DNA from: JBFWWP01 sp050246115
GTDB lineage: Bacteria; Planctomycetota; UBA8108; UBA1146; JAJFFE01
Direction of reading: 5' to 3'
NCBI GenBank assembly: GCA_050246115.1
Contig: JBFWWP010000018.1
Coordinates: 62,001 to 126,000 of the forward strand
Length of the DNA: 64,000 nucleotides
This document shows, one piece after another, positions 43,893 through 50,850 of this stretch (its first letter is position 1; every line of letters starts with the position of its first letter). A program made the position numbers and the translations under genes. The notes under the pieces are model-generated. The model saw nothing but the letters and a program-made list of their open reading frames with translations, ran no database searches and was not told the DNA's origin.

Positions 43893-45554
43893 ATGACTGC
43901 GAACTCTCACGAGGCGAGACCGACCGCGCGAGGTGCATTTCAGCCGTTCCGCGCGTGCCTGCGAACGGGAAGCATCTGCGCGGTCGCAGGCCTGCTGTTG
44001 GCGCCCCTCGGCTGCAAGTCGATGACGGAGCGGCAGCGAATCGAGCAAGAGCGGGTCGCCGCTGAAACCGAGGCAGCCGAGGCCGAACGTCGCACCGCCG
44101 AGGCCCGTGTGGCGGAGCTCGATGCGGAGGAGGCGGAACTCCGTCGCCAGGCACAGGAGATCACCGATCGCGAGGATCGTCGTACGAAGCTCGCGACCGC
44201 CATCGAGCGACTGGAGGCGAACGCACCCGCCGATGCGCTCGCGATTCTCGAAGAGCTTCTTGCGGAGTACCCGGAGCCTGCGCCGGACGCCGAGGGCACC
44301 CCGACGCCTGCAACGTTCGGCGACGAACCAGAGCCGGCCGCGGGAGTCGTCCCGGAGCCCGTGAAGAAGCTCGAGCCCCAGGAGCGGGCGGGGATACTCA
44401 TCGTCTATGGAGAAGCGCTCGCGGGGGAGGACCGCCACGGCGAGGCCATCGAAGCATTCCGCAAGGCGCGCAGCCTCGACCCGAAGTCGAAGATCGCCCG
44501 CATGAACCTCGGCAGTCTCTTGTTCGGGCAGGAACAGTTTGCTGAGGCCCTCGAGGAGTGGCGGCATGTCCTCGACGACGGCTACCCCGGATCGGAGCTG
44601 CTCTTCCAGATCGGCATGGCCCGTTGGGAGGTGGCCAAGGAGAACGACGACGCGATGCTCCGCGAGGCCGCAAAGGGTGCCATCCGGAGCGCCCTCGTGG
44701 GACTGGCGGACAGCCCGCAGGTACAGCACTGGGCGGCACTCGCCGAGTTCGAGACCGAGCGCTATGCCGAGGCACTGCTCCTGTTCGAGGGGCTACTGGC
44801 CAAGCAGCCGTCGCACTTCGAGTACCGCGTCGCCGCGGCCCAATGCTGCGAGGCCCTCGGCAAAGTCGACGAGGCGATCAACCACTATGAACTCGCGGCC
44901 CGACTGCAAGCCCCGACGCCGGCGCAGTGCGCGGAGCTCGCGCGTCTCTACGAGCAACGCAACCTACCCCAGATGGCGGCGGAATGGCTGCTACGGGCGT
45001 ACGGGGACGAGCCGGCAACGTCTACCGCGGATGCGGCGAGCCGGCTCTTTCTCGGCACTCTGCTCGCCCGGAGCAGCCGCTTCGAGCAAGCCGAGGGTTG
45101 GCTACGCTCGGTCCAACCGACGGACAAGGCACAGTACGCAGAGGCCCTGACTTGGCTGTCCGACGGCCTCTTGGCCAAGAGTCGAGCGACCGACGCGCTG
45201 GCGTCGCTGAATCTGCTGAGGGCCGTTCGACCGGAGGACGCCCATGCCCACCTGTCTGCGGGCGACATTCTCCGTCAGCTCGAGCGGTGGGACGAATCGG
45301 TCGCAGCTTACAACGACGCGCGACGAAGTTCCGAGCTCGAGCCGGAAGCCCTGGCTGGAATCGCCGAGGTGTACTACCAGACGAACCGTCTGGAGGAAGC
45401 CGTGAGCAAGTATCGGGAGGCGCTGGAGAAGGCACCCGACAATCGTCGGTTCCGAGTCTACCTGGAACAGATCCAAACAGAGCTCGATGATCAGAAGAAC
45501 GGCGCGGCCCGTGACACGACGGCCGCCGGAAACCTCGAAGGGAGCCGCCGGTGA
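43893..45554 (+). CDS. TPR-repeat periplasmic protein, probable lipoprotein, of the TonB operon
   Basis: A 553-residue protein with a signal ending GLLLAPLGCKS (possible lipidated C41; the lipobox is imperfect). A Glu/Ala/Arg coiled coil covers 45-110. About nine tetratricopeptide repeats follow from 170 on, for example AGILIVYGEALAGEDRHGEA and EALAGIAEVYYQTNRLEEAV. TPR proteins end the TtpC-ExbB2-ExbD2-TonB2 operons in gamma-proteobacteria too, so this is the expected position. TPR arrays bind partner proteins and could link the TonB complex to cargo. The start ATG 43893 follows GAAGG, and the stop overlaps the next start (GTGA). Confidence 0.85.
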   Translation: MTANSHEARPTARGAFQPFRACLRTGSICAVAGLLLAPLGCKSMTERQRIEQERVAAETEAAEAERRTAEARVAELDAEEAELRRQAQEITDREDRRTKLATAIERLEANAPADALAILEELLAEYPEPAPDAEGTPTPATFGDEPEPAAGVVPEPVKKLEPQERAGILIVYGEALAGEDRHGEAIEAFRKARSLDPKSKIARMNLGSLLFGQEQFAEALEEWRHVLDDGYPGSELLFQIGMARWEVAKENDDAMLREAAKGAIRSALVGLADSPQVQHWAALAEFETERYAEALLLFEGLLAKQPSHFEYRVAAAQCCEALGKVDEAINHYELAARLQAPTPAQCAELARLYEQRNLPQMAAEWLLRAYGDEPATSTADAASRLFLGTLLARSSRFEQAEGWLRSVQPTDKAQYAEALTWLSDGLLAKSRATDALASLNLLRAVRPEDAHAHLSAGDILRQLERWDESVAAYNDARRSSELEPEALAGIAEVYYQTNRLEEAVSKYREALEKAPDNRRFRVYLEQIQTELDDQKNGAARDTTAAGNLEGSRR

Positions 45555-46462
45555 CCCGCGAAAGACGATTCGGCGAATTGTTGCTGCTGGTGGTGGCGTG
45601 CGCGGGGCTCGCGGTGTTGGCGGGCTGCGATGGAACCGACCTCAAGGACGGTCCGTCGGTCATGGATATCCAGCCCAAGGTGCCCGTACCCCCTGGCGGG
45701 CCGTGCGAGTTTCCGCCGACGACCACGGAACTCGACGTGTTGATCAACGAGGTCATGCTCATCAACCAGTCCGAGCTGGCGGACGCGAACGGGAACTTCG
45801 TGCCCTGGATCGAGCTGTTCAACCCATCGGCTACATCGTTCAACCTTGGGGGCACCGAGTTGTCGCTCGCGGACAGCCTGGTGGCTCCGCGCGAGGACCA
45901 ACAGGTCTGGCAGTTCCCCTGCGAGGACATCGCCGTCCTGGAGCCCGGGCAGTTTCTGATCGTGTTCCTCGACGGAGGCACTTCCACCCCGAGCGAGCTG
46001 CATGCGAGCATTGTCCCCGACCCGACACTCCTGTCCGTCTTCATTCTCAACGGCGGCAGCGACGTAGCCCAGGTGCAGGCGAGTTCGGTGTTCCCCGACG
46101 AGTCGGTGGGCCGACCGAACACCGACCCTTCGGTCTTCGTGCGTCTCGAGTCGCCGTCCCCTGGCAACGGCAACGGCGGCCCCTTCATCCCGGTCGTGGT
46201 CACCTTCGTTCGCGGGGACGCCGATGAGAACGGCCTCGTGCAGGCGGCGGACCTGACGCTGCTGGCGGCGATCGTCTTCGATCCGCTGCAATGGGGTCCG
46301 TGTGTGGATCGATTGGACGTGGACGACGACGGACAAGTCACCGTTCTCGACGTCAGCTTCCTGTCGGTTCAGCTGTCGCTCGTAATGCCGCAATTCCCGG
46401 CACCGTTCCCGAACCCCGGTACGGATCCGTCCGACGACGATCTCGATTGCGTCGCGCCCTGA
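45551..46462 (+). CDS. Lipoprotein with lamin-tail-like domain and dockerin-like EF-hands
   Basis: A 303-residue lipoprotein (lipobox VLAGC, C26). Residues about 60-190 look like a lamin-tail domain (LDVLINEVMLINQSELADAN, WIELFNPSATSFNLGG, LEPGQFLIVFLDG). The C-terminal part has two dockerin-like EF-hand repeats (GDADENGLVQAADLTLLAAI and LDVDDDGQVTVLDVSFLS). It is coupled to the TPR gene by GTGA overlap. The same EF-hand style occurs in the secreted protein at 33093, which suggests both belong to the TonB system, perhaps as cargo or surface partners. Lamin-tail domains appear in many secreted bacterial proteins and their role is unknown. Confidence 0.8.
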   Translation: MTRERRFGELLLLVVACAGLAVLAGCDGTDLKDGPSVMDIQPKVPVPPGGPCEFPPTTTELDVLINEVMLINQSELADANGNFVPWIELFNPSATSFNLGGTELSLADSLVAPREDQQVWQFPCEDIAVLEPGQFLIVFLDGGTSTPSELHASIVPDPTLLSVFILNGGSDVAQVQASSVFPDESVGRPNTDPSVFVRLESPSPGNGNGGPFIPVVVTFVRGDADENGLVQAADLTLLAAIVFDPLQWGPCVDRLDVDDDGQVTVLDVSFLSVQLSLVMPQFPAPFPNPGTDPSDDDLDCVAP

Positions 46463-46500
46463 ACCAGGGCGATCGAGCCGGGCCTTTTCTGCGCTCGAGG

Positions 46501-46529
46501 TTGACGTGCCAGCCCAGAAGCGCTTAACT
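46501..46529 (+). promoter_or_regulatory. Sigma-70-like promoter driving the structured element upstream of rsgA
   Basis: TTGACG (46501-46506), a 17-base spacer and TTAACT (46524-46529). Transcription would begin near 46536, about 130 bases before the 18-codon frame and 600 before rsgA. The -10 is a weak match and the -35 is good. Confidence 0.5.
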
Positions 46530-46596
46530 TCGTGAGTCCAGGAACAAACCGCTGTGAACGTGCCGGAAACGCCGTTTCGGGCCCGCCTGCGGTCCC

Positions 46597-46635
46597 CGCG
46601 AAGCGACTCGCTCGCGGACGAGTCGTCTGTTCGCG
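46597..46635 (+). ncRNA. 13-bp stem-loop of the structured leader
   Basis: CGCGAA (46597-46602) pairs with TTCGCG (46630-46635). Inside it, CGACTCG (46604-46610) pairs with CGAGTCG (46619-46625) over an 8-base loop. Confidence 0.6.
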
Positions 46636-46657
46636 ACGTCGAGTCCGAACCACAGAA

Positions 46658-46706
46658 GGAGGCGTCCATGCTGAAGACCGTAGCCACCCGTGTTAGGGAC
46701 GCCTCC
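46658..46706 (+). promoter_or_regulatory. Shine-Dalgarno-sequestering inverted repeat
   Basis: GGAGGCGTCC (46658-46667), which includes the ribosome binding site, pairs perfectly with GGACGCCTCC (46697-46706). The start codon at 46668 sits at the base of the 29-base loop. Formation of the stem would block translation of the 18-codon frame. Confidence 0.6.
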
Positions 46707-46724
46707 CCGAGTCTGCTCGCCTAG
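46668..46724 (+). CDS. 18-residue leader peptide candidate
   Basis: A full-strength Shine-Dalgarno (AAGGAGG) lies seven bases before ATG 46668. The frame reads MLKTVATRVRDASPSLLA and stops at TAG 46722-46724. Both the ribosome site and codons 10-13 are arms of a perfect 10-bp inverted repeat. A strong hairpin follows 22 bases after the stop. This arrangement resembles an attenuator or regulatory leader peptide. The residue run shows no obvious regulatory amino-acid stretch. It may also be an independent small protein. Confidence 0.45.
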   Translation: MLKTVATRVRDASPSLLA

Positions 46725-46746
46725 GCCCAGATCAAGCGCGTGCCGC

Positions 46747-46795
46747 GTGTGGTTCGCCGCGCGGCGCTGAATCAAAGCGCCGCGGAACCGAACAC
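46747..46795 (+). terminator. 18-bp hairpin after the leader frame
   Basis: CGCGGCGCT (46760-46768) pairs with AGCGCCGCG (46776-46784). The stem continues with GGTTC/GAACC and GTGT/ACAC across small bulges. There is no U-tract, so it could be a structural RNA element or a Rho-assisted stop. Confidence 0.5.
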
Positions 46796-47138
46796 AGTTC
46801 GATCAGGGCACAGCGACCCGGCCCCATGACCGTCTGAACAGCCGATCCCGAACAGGGGCGGCCTTCGCGGCGTGCGGCCCCTTGGGTTCCGGGAGCGATT
46901 CTCCGGGACGCGTCCCCCACCACGCCAAAACCCCAGCGTCAAGATCGACCGGCGCGGCTTCGTGAACCCAAGGGCTTCACCTCCGACGCGCGGATCTGCG
47001 CAGTTCACATCTCGCCGCCCAGTGACGACTTCAGCGAGCACCCGGGAACCGACCTCGATCGTCCCGATGCTCCGTCCCTACGGGCTCGCGCGAGGTGCGC
47101 TTGCTGGCTCCAGCAAGCCAGAACTGGAGCGTCCGCAC
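46796..47138. other. Region between the structured element and rsgA, 343 bp
   Basis: The frame of rsgA stays open back to 46872, but the translation upstream of 47139 does not look coding. No further repeat or promoter stands out. Confidence 0.45.
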
Positions 47139-48410
47139 ATGACGTCAAGCTCCAGGGACGGCCACGCTCCGGCAGCAAGCAAGCGAAATCGACCCTCGCG
47201 GAGATCCAATCCATTGAACCGAGAGCAACGAGCAAGACTGCAGGAACGACTCAATCAACTGAACTCGGGTGAGAGGCGCAAACTCTACGACCGTGCCCGC
47301 CAGCTGCGGAAGGCCATGGAAGCGCGTGAAGGGAACCGGCGCCCAACGCGGCGTCGCGGCGCCGCGAGCGACTCCGACGAATGCGCGGGGCTACAGCGGA
47401 TGGGACGGCCATCCAGCCAATCGCTCGATGATTGGGCGTTGCGGCTACTCGACCAGGAACCTGAACCCAGAGAGGAGGGCCCGGGCTCGCCGAACGACGG
47501 CGAAGCCCCGCGCGAGGAACGCTACGTCGGGCAAGTGATCTCGGTTGGTGCCGCCGGCTGTCGCGTGCGAACTGCCGAGAATGACATCAGCTGCCGGATC
47601 GGCGCCGCTCCCTTGCCGGGCTGGTTGGTCGCCGGTGACCGCGTCGTTCTGCGCGACGCCGACTCTCCCTCGCCAGTCGTCGACCAAGTCCTCCCGCGGA
47701 GCAGCGTCCTGTCGCGTCCGGACCCGCACAACGGTCGCAAGGAGAAGGTGATCGCGGCGAACATGGACGCCGTGGTGATCGTCCAGGCGTTTCGTGACCC
47801 ACCGTTTCGCAGCGGGCTGGTCGATCGCTTCCTCGTGGCGATTCAGCGCGGCGGCGCCAGACCCATCGTGTGCGTCAACAAGCAGGATCTGGCGTCAGAC
47901 ACGGATGTCGCCGAACTCGAGCGGCTGCTGCGTCCGTACGAGGCCATCGGCATCGCGGTCGTACGGTGCTCGGCGACCACCGGCAACGGTCTGGACCGAT
48001 TGCGGGCCGCCCTCTCCGGGCAGCTCTGCGCCTTCGTCGGTCACAGCGGCGTCGGCAAGTCGTCACTCGTTGGCGCGCTCCATCCCGAGGCGGCACCGCG
48101 CGCGCGGCCGGTGAATCCCAACATCGGGCGCGGACGGCACACGACCACCTCCACCACTCTGTACACGCTGCCGGACGGGACTCGCTTGCTGGACACTCCC
48201 GGCGTGCGCGAGTTCGCGTTGTGGCAGGTAGGGCACGAGGAGCTGGGCCACTACTTCACTGAACTCGAGGCCCACGCAGCCCGCTGCCGGTTCCGCGACT
48301 GTAGCCACTCTCACGAACCCAACTGCGCGGTCCGGGCGGAGGTAGAAGCGGGCAACATCCCGCAGGCGCGCTTCGAGTCGTACCAGCGGTTGCGACGAAG
48401 TCTCGATTGA
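47139..48410 (+). CDS. rsgA: Ribosome small subunit-dependent GTPase RsgA
   Basis: A 423-residue circularly permuted GTPase. The order is OB fold, then G4 NKQD (247-250), then G1 GHSGVGKS (301-308), then G3 DTPG. The zinc-binding end is CRFRDCSHSHEPNC. RsgA releases late maturation factors from the 30S subunit and responds to (p)ppGpp. It has an extra N-terminal region of about 130 residues, basic then acidic, ahead of the OB fold (which begins near YVGQVISVGAAGCRV); E. coli RsgA has only about 40-50. The start ATG 47139 has GGAG at a usable distance. A structured element lies upstream and a hairpin follows at 48433. Confidence 0.95.
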   Translation: MTSSSRDGHAPAASKRNRPSRRSNPLNREQRARLQERLNQLNSGERRKLYDRARQLRKAMEAREGNRRPTRRRGAASDSDECAGLQRMGRPSSQSLDDWALRLLDQEPEPREEGPGSPNDGEAPREERYVGQVISVGAAGCRVRTAENDISCRIGAAPLPGWLVAGDRVVLRDADSPSPVVDQVLPRSSVLSRPDPHNGRKEKVIAANMDAVVIVQAFRDPPFRSGLVDRFLVAIQRGGARPIVCVNKQDLASDTDVAELERLLRPYEAIGIAVVRCSATTGNGLDRLRAALSGQLCAFVGHSGVGKSSLVGALHPEAAPRARPVNPNIGRGRHTTTSTTLYTLPDGTRLLDTPGVREFALWQVGHEELGHYFTELEAHAARCRFRDCSHSHEPNCAVRAEVEAGNIPQARFESYQRLRRSLD

Positions 48411-48432
48411 CCGCGGGAGCCCGATACGTTCA

Positions 48433-48463
48433 GCCCGGATCAGCCGTCGAGGTTGATCCGGGC
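48433..48463. terminator. 10-bp hairpin between convergent rsgA and host-attachment genes
   Basis: GCCCGGATCA and TGATCCGGGC pair perfectly over an 11-base loop, midway between the two stop codons. It probably serves both directions. U-tracts are absent. Confidence 0.65.
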
Positions 48464-48488
48464 GGTCGCCGTCGGCCGGCAGCCATAC

Positions 48489-48947
48489 TCAGCGCGTCGC
48501 GTCGAGTTCGCTCACGAAGTTCTCGAGGGTCGACACGAGTTCCGCCCGGGGCAGATTCGCAAGCTCCTTGGCGACGGAGTGGCTGACCAAGCCTCGCGTC
48601 GGGTCGCTCAGCACCGCTCGCAGTTCGCCGAGGAACCTCGGCGGCGCGATCAGAATCAGCTGGTCGAAGCGACTCTGCACACGAGCCGTCTCGAGCCGCT
48701 CGGAGACTTCGTGCGCGAACTTCGCGCTATCATGGCGAGTTGCCGACTGCTGGGGTTCGACCGAATGGCGTCCTGCACCGTGACGATCGTGACTCCGTCC
48801 GGGCGCATCGGCGTCCAGGTCGTGGTTGCGCAAGCGCCCGTCGGGATGCTCCAAAGTCGCCACGAGTTCCAGTTTCTGCGCCCCGGGCACCGACGCAAAG
48901 ATCAAGGCGCCCGCGCGGTCGGCCACGACGATCCACTTCTTCAGCAT
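48489..48947 (-). CDS. Host-attachment / baeRF-type protein
   Basis: A 152-residue protein of the family named host attachment protein (also grouped with bacterial eRF1-domain proteins). It shows WIVVADRAGALIFASVPG at the start, FAHEVSERLETARVQSRFDQ in the middle and LILIAPPRFLGELRAVL followed by SVAKELANL. The start ATG 48947 is chosen because homologues begin with a short MxKKWIVVAD-like strand. The family name comes from a phage-adsorption phenotype and does not mean a prophage is here. The likely role is stress or ribosome-associated. UspA and sigma-54 regulator genes upstream support a stress context. Confidence 0.82.
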   Translation of the reverse strand: MLKKWIVVADRAGALIFASVPGAQKLELVATLEHPDGRLRNHDLDADAPGRSHDRHGAGRHSVEPQQSATRHDSAKFAHEVSERLETARVQSRFDQLILIAPPRFLGELRAVLSDPTRGLVSHSVAKELANLPRAELVSTLENFVSELDATR

Positions 48948-49138
48948 GGGGAGGGTCCTCTCGATGCTACCGCGAGTCGCTCGGGCGTTACGAACGCCGC
49001 CGAGGACATACCGCTGACCAGCGCTGAAACTCTCGCGAGTTTCGTGCCGTCCGTGAGCACTTCGCCGCCATGGCATGGGGAGTTGCGCCGGCCCCGTCGA
49101 GCGCCTGCACGAGCGAGTCGTCGTCCGGACTTCGACTC

Positions 49139-50500
49139 CTAACCCGTCTTGCGACCGGACAGGTCCAGTTTGCGGTAGAGCGACGAGAGGCTGACCCCGA
49201 GCTTCGTGGCAGCGACCCGCTTGTCCCCGCCGCAGGACTCGATCACGCGGCAAATGTGATCGTGCTCGAAGCGCTGAGTGGCCCGCGCCAGATCGAAGCA
49301 GCGCTCGGGATCCACCGGTGCCGAGTTCTTCACCATGTCGGGAAGATCCCTTAGCTCGATACGGTTGCTGTCGGACAAGATCATGGCCCGCTCGATCGTG
49401 TTCTCGAGTTCGCGAATGTTGCCGCGCCACTCATACCCCATGAGCACCGCCAAAGCGTCGTTCGCCACGCCGGTACACTCGCGGTGGAGTTCGCGCGAGT
49501 ACTTGCGCACGAAGTGACTGACGAGAGCAGGAATGTCCTCTCGCCGCTCACTCAAAGGCGGCACCTGCACCTCGACCACGGCCATGCGGTAGAACAGATC
49601 CTCGCGAAAGCGCCCGGCCTTGATCTCGTCGGGAAGATTCTTGTTGGTCGCGGCGATGATCCTGGCACTGATTGGAATGCGCCTCACCGATCCCACGGGC
49701 TGGATCTCGCGACTCTCGATGGCGCGCAACAGCTTTGCCTGGATCGACATCGGCAGCTCCCCCAGTTCATCGAGGAAGATCGTGCCATCGTCGGCCGCCT
49801 TGAGGAGTCCCTCTTTGTTGTGCGTGGCACCGGTAAAGGACCCCTTCATGTGCCCAAAGAGCTCACCCTCCAGCAAGGTCTCCGGGATCGCCGCACAGTT
49901 GATGGGAACGAAAGGAGCCTGCGCTCGATCGCTCGACTCGTGGATCGCCCGGGCGATGAGTTCCTTGCCGGTACCGCTCGGGCCGGTGATCAAGACATTG
50001 CTGCGAGTCGGCGCAACCTTCTTGATCAGGTTGGCGATACTCTTCATGGCAGCACTCTCACCGATCATGTGACCCGCGCTCACGGGGTCGCTATCGCTGA
50101 GCGCCCGCCGCAGGGTTCGCACCTCCAGCGCCAGGCGTCGGTGGTCGACCAGTCGTGCTACCTTGGACAGAATGTCGTCGAAGAGGAGCGGCTTCAGTAC
50201 GTAGTCGGTCGCCCCATGACGAATGGCCTCGATCGCGGTCTGCAGGTCGCCGTAGGCGGTGATCATGATCACCATCGTCTCGGGACTCTGTTCCGCCAAC
50301 TGCTTCAGCAGCCCGATGCCGTCCAAGCCCGGCATGCGGATATCGGAGATGCAGACATCGTACGACTGGTGGAGGGCCGCCTGCACGGCCGCCAGTCCGT
50401 CGCCCGCCCCGGTGGCCTCGTAGCCAGCCTCGCGAATCGCCTCGCAGAGTTCCTCGCGAATCGTCTCCTCATCGTCGACGACCAGTACGCGCGCGACCAT
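49139..50500 (-). CDS. NtrC-family sigma-54 response regulator
   Basis: 453 residues: receiver domain (phosphorylation D53, T81, K103), AAA+ domain with Walker A GPSGTGKE (173-180), sigma-54 loop GSFTGA (220-225), Walker B TIFLDELGEL, and a Fis-type helix-turn-helix (KRVAATKLGVSLSSLYRKL). The loop carries Ser where Ala is usual; GSFTGA is seen in some natural activators. No sensor kinase is encoded beside it, so it is an orphan here. It lies 191 bases upstream of the host-attachment gene, which may be a target. No clear sigma-54 promoter was identified. Confidence 0.95.
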   Translation of the reverse strand: MVARVLVVDDEETIREELCEAIREAGYEATGAGDGLAAVQAALHQSYDVCISDIRMPGLDGIGLLKQLAEQSPETMVIMITAYGDLQTAIEAIRHGATDYVLKPLLFDDILSKVARLVDHRRLALEVRTLRRALSDSDPVSAGHMIGESAAMKSIANLIKKVAPTRSNVLITGPSGTGKELIARAIHESSDRAQAPFVPINCAAIPETLLEGELFGHMKGSFTGATHNKEGLLKAADDGTIFLDELGELPMSIQAKLLRAIESREIQPVGSVRRIPISARIIAATNKNLPDEIKAGRFREDLFYRMAVVEVQVPPLSERREDIPALVSHFVRKYSRELHRECTGVANDALAVLMGYEWRGNIRELENTIERAMILSDSNRIELRDLPDMVKNSAPVDPERCFDLARATQRFEHDHICRVIESCGGDKRVAATKLGVSLSSLYRKLDLSGRKTG

Positions 50501-50850
50501 CGTTCCTCACTTCTCGGATACTGCCGTCTACGAGCGAACCCCAGCGTCGGCCTCCCGTGTCAAATCTAAGAAGAGGCGTCGACTGAGTTCCCAGAACCTG
50601 GAATGCAGCGTAAGCCCCGAGCCGACCCGTCGCCACCGATCGGGGCCCCACGGACCGGGCCCCGAGCCCGCGTCGGGACTCCCCGCGGGAGCCCGCGCGA
50701 GAACGTCGAGTCCGGTTTCGCCGATCCGCGCGGGGCGCTCGGCAAATCGCGTTCCGCGCCCCCGGCCGCGGGGGTGAGGAGCCCTCGCAAGCCTCGCCGA
50801 TGGAGCGAGGTGCGTCCCGAAGCCGGCCCGGCAACGCGTTGCTCCGAGAC
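50501..50850. other. Intergenic region, 350 bp
   Basis: Lies between the sigma-54 regulator start and the APH-AAA kinase stop. It holds the hairpin at 50640-50665 and a CCCCC/GGGGG hairpin at 50759-50774. On the minus strand a TTGACA occurs at about 50556-50561 without a good -10. No gene seen. Confidence 0.5.
50640..50665. terminator. 9-bp GC hairpin after the APH-AAA kinase gene
   Basis: TCGGGGCCC and GGGCCCCGA pair over an 8-base loop about 190 bases downstream of the stop. No U-tract. A terminator-like stem. Confidence 0.4.

Larger units (their letters stand above)
46463..46667. other. Leader of the structured 46501-46800 element
   Basis: After the lipoprotein stop come the promoter at 46501, a near-perfect CCGGAAAC/GTTTCGGG-type hairpin (46562-46582, one mismatch) and the 13-bp hairpin at 46597-46635. 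No gene is seen before the 18-codon frame. The whole gap from 46463 to rsgA is 676 bases. Confidence 0.55.

Noticed and set aside
48489..48947. Prophage remnant suggested by the name host attachment protein
   Set aside because: The name is historical. There are no integrase, structural or lysis genes, and the neighbours are chromosomal stress genes.
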